From Beroe forskalii (Eukaryota > Ctenophora > Nuda > Beroida > Beroidae), in assembly GCA_011033025.1 (NCBI GenBank), contig WFMF01000340.1, positions 62,001 to 126,000 on the forward strand: a DNA stretch of 64,000 nucleotides, read 5' to 3'. The notes under the pieces were generated by a model, which saw nothing but the letters and a program-made list of their open reading frames with translations, had not been told where the DNA came from and did no database searches. A program made the translations under genes and the position numbers. This document shows positions 32,455-43,300 of the stretch, in pieces; the first letter of the stretch is position 1, and each line of letters begins with the position of its first letter.

Positions 32455-33715
32455 TAGTGTATGAAAACAATCTCAACATAGACAACCAATCTGCCTATAA
32501 AAAGCAGTTCAGTACTGAGACCTTACTAATCAGAATAGTCAATGACCTTCTCATAGCCTCTGATGAAAGTAATGCCACTGTTGTCATGCTCCTCGATCTG
32601 TCAGCTGCTTTTGACACTGTGGATCATCGGAAGCTACTTATTATTCTAGAAAAGGAGATTGGTATAACTGGGACAGCCTTGAAGTGGTTCAAATGCTACC
32701 TATCTGGACGTTGCCAAAGGGTCAAAATTGGCGAGACTGAATCCATTGAAATCGTCATTCAATTTGGTGTCCCACAAGGATCTGTTCTTGGTCCAATTTT
32801 ATTCAACATCTATATTAGATCTATTTACAAGACAATAACTTCTGTCCTGTTCAATGTTCATGGATTTGCTGATGATCACCAAGTCTTCAAGTCATTTAAA
32901 CCAAATGGAGAATATAAGATCATGGCAACTGACATACCTCTCTGCTTTAAAGCCATAAATGAGTGGATGAGTTCCCACTACCTTCAACTAAATCCTGGCA
33001 AAACAGAGATTATTGTAATTGGAAGTGAAAGAGTACTATCAAAACTAGAAATTAATGGACTTTTTCTTACTCCTGAGGTCTGCGTGAGATTTGTTTCAAC
33101 TGCAAAGAACTTAGGAATCTTCCTGGACTCATCTCTCACATTTACTCCTCAAATAGACAAACTCAAAGTCAAATGTCTTCACAGCCTCAGAAAATTAGCC
33201 AAGATGAGATCTTTCCTTTCCCAGAAGCAAATGCAGCAACTAGTCCAAGCTATAGTTATCTCTTCACTTGACTACTGCAACTCATTGTATTATGGGACTC
33301 ACTCAAAAAACTTGAAGAAACTTCAAAACATACAAAACAGAGCTTGTGCAATAATCCTCAATCTGAAAAAGAGGGACCCTAAAACTGAGAATCTCAAATC
33401 ACTTCACTGGCTCAAAGTACCTGAGAGAATCGAATTCAAGATCCTATTAACTGTTTACAAAATCATAAATGGAAAGGCACCAAACTATCTCATTCATCTC
33501 ATAAACTATAATAATATCAGTGGAAGTAGGACCCCATCATTAAAACCATATCTACCAAAAACTAGAATGGGATCCAGAGCTTTTGTTTGTTGTGCCCCAA
33601 AGCTATGGAACAGCTTGCCACTAAAGTTGAAATCATGCTCATCTATGAACGAATTTAAAACTCATTTGAAAACATATTTGTTTACTAGATCTTATGAAGG
33701 AATGGTCTCTTAGTA
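32455..33715 (+). mobile_element. 5'-truncated L2/CR1-type LINE, 418-codon open frame
   Basis: An uninterrupted frame gives RT motifs AAFDTVDHRKLL, GVPQGSVLGPILFNIYI, FADDHQVFKSF and LQLNPGKTEI. The C-terminal block then runs SSLDYCNSLYYG, KSLHWLKVPERIEFKILL, AFVCCAPKLWNSLP and FKTHLKTYLF, the order typical of L2/CR1 elements. The first residues match DNQSAYRK-like RT sequence, so the 5' truncation falls inside the RT domain and there is no genuine start codon. The intact frame suggests a fairly recent insertion. Confidence 0.88.
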
Positions 33716-34742
33716 TGCGCATAATTCAACATGAATACTTATTTTTCTGATGATTTTCGTCACATTGAAACTTTTATTGGATAAGATCTTGACCTCAGAG
33801 TCCTATTGATATTTTCTTGATTGTAGTTATCTTAGGTGACAACCTGTTTTTAAAGTATCCCACACAGTTGTGCATAGGAACATAGTATTTCAATATTTTG
33901 TTACCTCGTTACTGTGTATAAGCTACCTTATTTTATTATTTATTATTTATTTTAAAACGAGAAAACCTAAACTTAAACAGGGCCTGAGATATTTCTATTT
34001 ATTAATATTACATCGAAATGCAAACAGTGTAACAAAAACATGTGTTACAAATTTTCATGAGGCCATTTCGAAGAGTATTTTTGTCGAAATTGATTTGTTT
34101 TAGTAACACATAAGTTTGCATCAATCACAATTAAGTTTTTCTGCATTGAAAATGTTATTAAAATGTACACTGCAAATTTTGTAACACTTCATCTGAAAAA
34201 TCAAATATGAGAACTGGTGAAATATTTAGACAAGAATTTCAATTTTTTGCTTTTTTGGTGACTCAAAATTCATTTACGCACATATTAAACCTCAAAAGAA
34301 CAACTTAAATTGGTTTCAGTGGCAAATTTTGTAACATTTCTACTCCATACTGAAATTTGAAGACCTTATAAAAGTAGGCTCTGTAACAGATTTGTAACAC
34401 AATTTAAGATTTTTAAGATTTAAAGTCGGTGCAATCCATTAGTTATAGAAGGAGGAAGTGCATGAGTAACCAAAAATCATGTTTTTGTTACCAGGTTCTG
34501 CAAAATTTGTAACACAATTCAGTGTTACTTACATTGCAAAATTTCACCACATTTACAACAAATACACGACAAATCTGATACAAAATTAAATTTTCAAACT
34601 AAATGGCAAATGAAAATGAGTCTCTAATGACTAGAGTCACAATCTAAGTAGCAAAATTTGTAACAATAACTTGTGTGCATCTAGCAAAATCTAGTGTTAT
34701 GTTGTGATGCCATTGCATATGAACATTGAAATGGCTGGTATA

Positions 34743-35862
34743 GGGTTGAGCGGGGTAACTTTGAACGATTTTTCAGTTTTTCTAACTGCCCTCTAAAAAT
34801 AGAACACATGCCAAAAAGTTCGTGTGTTCTTATAACCATTAGGGACACTGGCTAATAAACCTGGTATGTGAAACGTGTCAGTTTGTACTAACAGAGCCGT
34901 GATCACGTGATCAAATTTGCAACTAACTTGTTCAAAGTTACCCGGCTCTGGGGTAACTTTGAACATCCAATTAAACCAATTAGAAGCCTCCTGGATATAG
35001 ATTTTTATGTTTTGGACAAATTCTGGGTCGATGGAAAGTTCGTTACCACATACTTCATTTCATCAATTAAGATGGTGAAACCGTGGCCACGCCCACTCAA
35101 AAGTGTTGTTCAAAGTTACCCCAAAAATTTTTTTGGACTTTTTTTGCTTCAAATTACGCTAAATTGGGTTTAAAACATGCAAATGATGCTTCTTATATGC
35201 CATTCTTACAAAACTTCCTTTGGGCAATAAAATTTGACAACTTTTGAAAAGTGTTCAAAGTTACCCCAATTCGCTGATAATTTTATTCCAGATACAATTT
35301 TGCATAAGGTCCTCTAGATTATGATTTGGCAAGACAAGGCCAACTTTCAACATGTATCTACTGAATTACTACAAAAATAATGCCCAATCATTGATGCCCA
35401 GACAAATTTGAAGTGGATCAAGGCCTTTTTAAAATCAAATTCATAAAAGCATAAATAGGAAATTGCCTGCATGAAAATATATAAAACAAAACACAAAAAA
35501 TATCAAATTGTAAGCAAAAACACATTCCTGATGCAAGATATAATCTGGAAAAAAGTGTACGGACATTTTAATATGAAAGTAGGCTTAATATTGCCAAATC
35601 TGAACTTATAGCCGAAAATATCAAAGTGAAGGACTTTCCATGAAATCGCTTGGAACATGCAATAAAGAAACCAAATGACTTCTATTTGTGGCAGAATTGT
35701 TCTAGTAGAAACCTATTTGTTAAATGTAGGAAATAAAGGAAGTGATATGGAAGCAAATCGAATTCGTTTATTTGCTGTTCAAAGTTACCCCAGGAAAATT
35801 CAAAGTTACCCCAAGCTGTTCAAAGTAACCCCGTGTTCAAAGTTACCCCGCACTACCCTAAA
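34743..35862. mobile_element. Non-autonomous TIR element rich in GTTCAAAGTTACCCC
   Basis: The left end GGGTTGAGCGGGGTAACTTT and the right end (complement of GGGTAGTGCGGGGTAACTTT) match with three differences. TA flanks both sides, as in Tc1/mariner. GTTCAAAGTTACCCC or its complement also recurs inside (about 34935, 34952, 35109, 35256, 35778, 35802, 35819). No transposase frame. Inserted in the larger 32319-36852 element. Confidence 0.75.
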
Positions 35863-36981
35863 CTCATGAATTTACTTAACAAACTGGAACAATGAAGCAG
35901 ATATTGTCGATAAATCTTCCCTTAAGTCTAAGTTCATGTATATTTGACATAACAAGCAAATAATGTAACATGTACCTACAGTGAAGAGCTGCTTTTTACC
36001 CGTGAAAAGGTTATGAATTTGGTTGTAAAACCTTAGTTGTACCTTTATTTCAACATGTAACAAGGCTTAGTTTAGGTTCCTGACTCATGATTAGTCAAAT
36101 TCGGCAAAAAATGTAACATTCCTTTTATGGACATGCATTTTAACATTGAAAATTATCTCCATATGAGTAAATTTTGAACGAATTTTCATAAACTATTTTG
36201 TTACAAAATGTGCACTTTTGCACCAAATCAACAATACTTTTCACATCCATAATATTTCCAACTATAAAGCAGAGTAAATATACCACAAATTTGGCCAATA
36301 TGATGCCATAGTGTTATTGATTGATCAACTACAACACTGTTACACTTTTTACACATTTCTGTCCTTTTAACTGATCCAATCACAAAATAAGTAATTGAAG
36401 CTTTGTTATGAGCATGGATGTTACCGATTTTGCCAGGAAAATGGAAAATTTGGTTCTATTGAACTATGATATCCTTTAAAAATCAAAAGTAAAAGTACTG
36501 TTACAGAATTCACCTGTTTAGGAAAAACAAGAGTCTATAGGGTGTCAAATTAACAAATAGTGTTTCATAAATAGTCTAATTGATATGATCCACATCAAAT
36601 TAGACTCCAAAATTGACAGCAGTAATTTACAGCAATGTTTGTAACAGAAAGTTACATATTTTGCCTTACAACGTTATAACAACCAGTTTTCACCTAACTA
36701 GTGATGTTAAAGGATTAGTTTTGATATAACCAATAGATTCTGTGAGTATGAAGAAAAAAGGACACTTAATTAACATGTTATGGCAAAAAATGTAAAATCA
36801 CCGATTTTCAAGGTGGCACAAAGTCCCCAGTCTTATTTGAACGTGTCCTTAAGGTGGATTTTTATCATGTTTCCTCTTGACATGTTTTGCTTCGTGATCA
36901 GAGCTCCATGATATAACATGATTATAACATGATTATAACATGATAATGAAACATTTTTATAGTTATGATGATCATTTAATC

Positions 36982-37014
36982 ATGTCAAATGGATACCATG
37001 CTGTCTTTTTCTAG
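36982..37014 (+). promoter_or_regulatory. Overlapping upstream ORF at the ERCC6L start
   Basis: An ATG at 36982, with A at -3, opens a ten-codon frame (start MSNGY) ending in TAG at 37012-37014. It overlaps the main ATG (36989) in another frame. If transcripts begin upstream, it would lower initiation at the main start. The alternative is that this stretch is intron, since the same TAG ends a pyrimidine-rich acceptor-like tract. Confidence 0.35.
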
Positions 37015-40000
37015 TTCTGAAAAAAGGAATAATCAAGATGTGACAGGTAAAGCTGCAGAAATATCAGAAAATGACACCACTTCTGGGTCTCCATTATTGC
37101 AATCAACACCATATGACCACACAACTAAGAGCAAGATTAAAGAAAGGAACAATTTGCAAAATGTGACCCCCATAAGACCAGCTTTGAGGAACATATCATT
37201 GAATTCTAAGAATAACCATTCCATTAATAACACAGTTGCATTGGCTAACAATGGTCAATCTTTTGATGAAACCCATTATAACAAGTTGATCATTGATGCT
37301 GGCATTCTTTATAAAAACAAGGAAAATCTTCAAGATGCTCTTGATAAATATGAACAAGCGTATAGTCTTCATGAAGATGCAAAGTTATATAAAAGAATTT
37401 GTAAAATAAAAGAACAGGTTGATGAAAATGCAACTGATAACAAAATTGGTGCTATGGAAAATGAAGATCAAATTCTGGAAACATACAATAATTTACTCAG
37501 AGATGCCAAGTCCCACATTGAATCAGAGAACTTCCACATGGCTATCAAGTTATACAAGGAAGCTTATGAAATTGATCCATCAGAGAAATTGCTTGATAAG
37601 ATATCAAAGTTAGAATCAAAAATGCATAATGATCATCAAGAAATAAGATATGGCAATCATTACAGTACTTCACAAAGTCATTCAGCAGAGAAAGAATTCT
37701 CCAAAGTTGAATCAAATGAAGATGATTATTTCTCTGAGTTATTGGTGAAAGCTAAGCAGTGTGAGGAAAATAATCGATTGGAAGAAGCTATTGATTATTA
37801 CAGAGAATGCAAACAAATAAAATCCAATCCATTTTTAGTTTCCAAAATTGAAGAGCTAGAAGGAAAATGTAAGATAAATAATGATGAGATAGATGTTGAA
37901 CTGTATAATGGATTGATAATTGAAGGCAGAGAACTTCTAAACAGTGGAAATTTGCATGATGCCTTGGAGAAATATGAACAAGCACTGAATAAGAATTATT
38001 CTGAAAAGTTGGTAAATCGTATTGAAAAAATCAAACTTAAATTATCAGAAGATTCTGGGAGTGATAACAATCAAGATGAAAGTGATAATGAGATTAAAAA
38101 CTATTATGAAGCAACAATTGCTCATGCAAAAGAAAAAGAAGAACAAAATCTTTTTGATGAGGCCATTGCTCTGTATGAGGAAGCTAACGAATTAATTCCC
38201 AAGGAAAGTGTTGCTCTTAAAATTTCAAAGCTAGAATTCACAAGAGACTCACAATTTGATAAGCAGAAACCTAGAGATCTTAACGATGTATCTTCAAAAG
38301 ATAAATTGAAATATAATGATCTAATATCCAAGGGTAAATTAGCACATAGAGATTGTAAAATTGAAAAGGCTTTGAGCTACTATAGAAAAGCATTGAGTAT
38401 TCATAGAAATGAAAAGTTGATTGCTCGTATCAATAAATTGGAAAAGGTTTTAGAAGATGAAGAAGAAAATTCAGGCTGTTACACTGATCTAGGCGATGGC
38501 TTCTTTTTAACAAATGAAGTTTTTGAAAAGCTTTATGAATATCAACGTGAAGGTGTAAAATGGATGTGGGAACTTTACAGGGCTGACCATGGAGGGATTC
38601 TTGGGGATGACATGGGCCTGGGAAAAACTATCCAAACAATTGTCTATTTACAGGCAATGTTTGTTATGGAAGAAATAGCATCAGCAATTTTAGTCATGCC
38701 CTTGTCTTTAGTTAATAATTGGCAGGAGGAATTCAGTAGGTGGGCACCTGAAATCCGTGTTGAACTATTTCATGGCACAAAATCAGAAAGGGAAAGGAAT
38801 GTCAAGCGAGTGATAAAGAAAGGTGGCATTCTGCTGACAACTTATGGGATAGTTGAGAAAAATGTTGAGTTTCTAATAAACACATCATACAAATGGGATT
38901 ATTTGATCTTAGATGAAGGCCACAAAATCAAAAATCCTACAAAAACTAGTAAAGCAATCAGAAACGTTCCATGTAGTCATCGACTTCTCATTTCAGGAAC
39001 TCCTATTCAAAATAATTTGAAGGAACTGTGGGCCCTTTTTGATTTTGTCTCCAGGGGCAAATTGCTGGGCACCATGACAACCTTCAAAATGAATTACATT
39101 ACTCCTATTGAAAGAGGGAGGCAAAAAGATGCATCAAAAGCTGAAGCCCGATTGGGAACAAAGCTTGCTGAGAATTTACGTAGGCTTATTGATCCTTTCT
39201 TCCTACGTCGAACTAAAGCTGAAATCAAGAAGAAAAACGAAAAGGGGTCCTCTGGTATAAATGACTTGGGAAAGAAAAATGAACTATGTATCTGGCTGAA
39301 GCTCTCAGATAGTCAGCACAATCTGTACAAAGCATTTCTAACACTCGATACAGTGAGAGATGCAATGAACTCCTCTAAGTCACCACTTGCTGCTCTGACT
39401 GTACTGAAAAAGATTTGTGATCACCCCCGACTTGCTATAAAGTTTGAGGCCCTGCGTGAAGTCATGAGTTCAGATGCCATGGATATGAAGTTAGTTTATT
39501 TTCATGTAATTATATTCTTGTTTTCCTGGTCCGTTTTTGGAGAAACAAAAATACATTAACCATTTTCATTGATATATACAAAGTTATCTGTTATCAATTC
39601 CACCAAATTAAATTAATATTGTTCAACAATTTTCACTAAATGGTTCCTTATTACAGGGTGGAGGATCACGAAAAGTTGATGTCAACGTTTAGACTTCCTA
39701 AGAATCCCACTCCCGAAATGCTACAAGCTGAGAGCTGCAAACTGAAATTTGCTCTTCAGCTCTTAGAAATGCTGCATTCCACAGGGCACAGAACTCTTCT
39801 ATTTTCTACATCCCTGAAAATTCTGGACTTCATTCAGTCAATGACTGGTGAAAAGGTTAATACATTCTAATTAGCTGGATTTAGGTCTTAATATAGCTTT
39901 ATCTTACGATAAGTATTTATCTACTACATAGTCATAAAAATAATCATCTTGCCGCTTACTAGGGAAGGAAACACTTTATATTCACAATGGTTGCATTAGC

Positions 40001-42780
40001 CAATCTAGCAACCATCCTGTCATCTTGTAATTTGAAATCATGGCTCTGTGATTAGATTAGGACTCAAGACTGCTTCCAAAACTCTACCTATCCCAGGGAA
40101 TAAAGTGCCTTCGCATAGATGGCACAATCAACAAGCCAGGTGATAGACAAGTTATCATAGATAAGTTCAATTCTGACGAGAGTTACACAGTGTTTCTTCT
40201 GACAACACAGGTTGGAGGTGTCGGGCTGAATCTCACTTCGGCAGATCGAGTTGTCATATGTGAGTTGCTTATTCAATTATTCATCATTGAAATACAGTAA
40301 TTAACCTTACACCATTGCCTGACTTTCTTTTTCAAAAGTAAGTGACCGGAAATTAGAACATAAAGTCATGTAGCGTTCAATATGATTCAATCTATCGCAA
40401 TTTTCTCACATTTTATAGTTATCTTCTCACCGTCATACTGAATTTATTGTTGTTGGGTAAATGTTAATCCAGGACATTTTAGTGTACAGATTTATCATGA
40501 GATTGAATGCAATATATTTCACAGTATTTGTGATGAGAGGATAAAAGCTTTTAATATTTATATGGCGAGATAGGAATAATGTTATCAATCTTATCTGTTT
40601 CTTATACTTTTCATTTTATTTTTATGATTGATTGTGCGACGTGTTCGTATTTCGTATTCGTGCCAGTCAAATGTTATCTATTTTGGTTAAAATAGCAGTC
40701 ACGTGATGCCTTCAGATGATCCGAACTGGAACCCTGCGACGGATTCGCAGGCAGTTGACAGAGCGTACCGGATCGGGCAGACGAGGCCTGTCATAGTGTA
40801 CCGTCTACTGACAAGTGGGACTATCGAGGAGAAGATATACCGGAAACAGGTTAGGTAGCACTTCTTTCTGAATGTTTTGTATTTTAATCTACGAAAGTGC
40901 TGTGGTTTGATCCGTCCATATCTCTGTGTTACCAAAGACAAACATAATAAGATAATGCCTATCTGTAATTATTGATTTCCCTGTCATTATGCATTGGATT
41001 CGTTTCTGACATAGGACAGATTCGCGGTAGATTTTTTTGACTTTATCTAATGGGCATCGACCTATCAATTAATAATGGTATAAGGCAACGTATGGATAGG
41101 TGAGATTGAATTTAATGAGATGTAGAGTGCTATTTTCAACAGGTTTTCAAAGATAGTATCACAAGGCAGGCTACTGGAGACTCCTTTGATCCAATCAGGT
41201 CGGAACTGTTTACTGATTTAATCAGTAGATTTTAATCTTCAGTTCAGCAGTGAAATACAATTTGATACTTGTTAAGTATAGATAATATGTAATTAAGAAT
41301 TCAATTTGAATTCAGTGGTATCATTCATGGATTTTAAAACCCTTGAAATTTCTATTGTCTGTACATACTGCACAGTGCATAATCTTCGATCAAATCCTCG
41401 GCAAAATAAAAAACTTGGCCGAGACCGAAGAAATCTCAATTGATTTTTGACCAAGGCCGAAGTAAACCAAGGAATGATTGTTGTAACCGAGACCGAGGGC
41501 TCGGTAAAAGCTCGGTAATAACTGAGGCCTCGTCCCCGATTATTGTAACAACGTTCCAGGTACTTCACGAACCAGGAGATATCCCAGCTGTTCCTACTGG
41601 GCAGCACGACGTACAGTGAAACGTGTAACCAGCTAGAGGAGTTACACGGAGCAGCCCGCAACCACTCAGACCAGATCAAGTCAGATGTCCAGCAAATCAC
41701 CAGAATGGGTATGTAGCATTATGTTATTATACTACCGGGTGCGTCATAATAAACGTTACAAAAGTAAAGCGCTGTAACTTTAGTTCTGGTTGGAATTTTT
41801 GGATGAAATTTTGGGATGTCATAGGTATGGGCCATAAAATTTTGCACCAAAAATTTGAAATGTCTACCTCAAAAAATGTCTGAGTTATCAACAAAAACCG
41901 GTTTATTTGCCATATCTCAGCTTCTGAAGGTCAAAAATGTTAGCTACTCGAGGATCATATTGCCCACATATTGCCCATAATTTCCTGAAAGTTTCATCAA
42001 GATTGCTCAAAAAACCTCGGAGATATGCGCCTTTTTGTATCACAAAAAAGCGTGTATACGTAAGCTTTTACACACTCTGCAGATGAAATGTAAACAAACA
42101 CGGTGCTTATCTCCATATTTGGACATGAAACTATGCAAGCTTGAAAATGTACCCTTTAATTGTGCTTTATGTACACTTTTTGCGATAAAAAGGCGCATAT
42201 CTCCGAGGTTTTAGTCTTGATGGAAACTTTCAGGATATTTTGGGCAATATGTGGGCAATATGATCCTGGAGTAGCTAACATTTTGACTTTCAGAAGCTGA
42301 GATATGACAAATAAACCGGTTTTTTACGATAACTCAGACATTTTTGAGGTAGAAAATTCAAATTTTGGTGCAAAATTGTATGGCACATACCTATGACATC
42401 CCAAAATTTCATCCTCAGAACCGAGATTACAACATTTTTTTTAATAACGTTTATTCGCACCCAGTATTATAGCAATAATAGTTAATGGTGGTAATAATAC
42501 AGTAATACAGGGTTTTACAGGGGTCAGGGGTACCCATCTAGCAAGTTGGAAGGGTGTAAACATCATATTTTATTTTGAGACAGAAGATGATGAATGTGAT
42601 GCAGCCTGTAGTTTGGTTTGAATCCTGAAATATTGCACAATTTGATATTGCTCAACATTTCAACCAACAACGATTGCACAGAAAGCTCTTATCTCAATTG
42701 CAGGAGCCATTGGGTGCAGTGACCACGATCTTCTCTTCTCACACGAGGAAGAAGTTGAGAATACAGCAGAGGAGAAGTAG
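36989..42780 (+). CDS. ERCC6L: ERCC6L/PICH-like SNF2 DNA translocase, 7 coding exons
   Basis: PICH is an ATP-driven double-strand DNA translocase that coats ultrafine anaphase bridges at centromeres. Coding exons: 36989-39489, 39657-39855, 40097-40259, 40716-40849, 41143-41198, 41560-41708, 42704-42780. All junction phases agree, giving about 1092 aa. The N-terminal ~490 residues hold six TPR-like repeats, each ending near a KISKLE-type helix; human PICH has one N-terminal TPR. The SNF2 ATPase follows: Walker [10 protein letters not shown] near residue 540, DEGH near 641, [13 protein letters not shown], then lobe 2 with [25 protein letters not shown] and [31 protein letters not shown] and [12 protein letters not shown] match human PICH. 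The protein ends 18 residues after GCSDHD, lacking the long PICH C-terminus (human 1250 aa). The ATG at 36989 opens the long frame; TTTTTCTAG at 37006-37014 could instead be an acceptor for an unseen first exon. The exon 5 donor is weak (AGGTCGG). Confidence 0.9.
41735..42468. mobile_element. Long inverted-repeat element in ERCC6L last intron
   Basis: Ends GGGTGCGTCATAATAAACGT and its near-complement close at about 42463. Long arms pair throughout, for example CATATCTCAGCTTCTGAA at about 41912 with its complement at 42286, and GATATGCGCCTTTTT at 42022 with 42188. The loop is near 42100. TATTATA occurs near both ends (about 41725 and 42466), a possible 7-bp duplication. Non-coding. It lies between the last two coding exons of ERCC6L. 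Confidence 0.75.
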
Positions 42781-43300
42781 CAGTGTCGATCAAATGGTTG
42801 GTTTTCCATTTCAATTTGGTTATCGTTTTTCACATTATTGAGCTGAAAATTGTCTTAAGCAATTGCCAGTGTTGTAACCGAAAGTGACCAGTTTTTGCAA
42901 AAAAATATAAAGCTTGGCACCTTGTCTGGGTTCAAAACTAGACTGCAGACAGGATCATTGACTATATCTTACTATTTATTACTCGTCGTTTTCGCAAAAT
43001 TGGAACAAATTGTAAATTAAACTACTGAAGGTTTTTGGAATGTCCTAGTCACTGTGAAGAGGTTGGATGTAATTGTTTTGTCCCAAAGATACTTTCTTTC
43101 CACTCGCTGGTATTAAACCAAGGGGGAAGCCTGAATGGAACCCTGCAGTTTCAGTTCCATGTTCAACATGCCGTTCAGCAATTGCTTCCGTTCACCGCTT
43201 TTTATAAGTTGGGCTACATATCGAATTCAATTTAGTCACGTTTTGCGGAGAAATCCTTTTGTCATTTGTAGCTTCTATGGAGGTGACCTTTTTCGAGACT
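42781..43300 (+). other. Putative 3' UTR and flank of ERCC6L
   Basis: Sequence after the TAG stop. No clear AATAAA was found before the satellite begins. Short open frames at 43035-43235 show no domain. Confidence 0.35.

Larger units (their letters stand above)
32319..36852. mobile_element. TIR DNA element, 40-bp ends, carrying nested insertions
   Basis: The first 40 bp (from TTAAGGACACGTTCAAATAA) are the reverse complement of the last 40 bp (36813-36852) without a visible mismatch. The ends allow either a TTAA duplication (piggyBac-like) or TA (mariner-like). The body holds many copies of GCAAAATTTGTAACA and variants (about 32391, 34172, 34322, 34501, 34650, 36106). A LINE fragment (32455-33715) and another TIR element (34743-35862) are inserted within. 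No transposase is seen, so it is non-autonomous. Its right end is 137 bp before the ERCC6L start codon. Confidence 0.8.
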
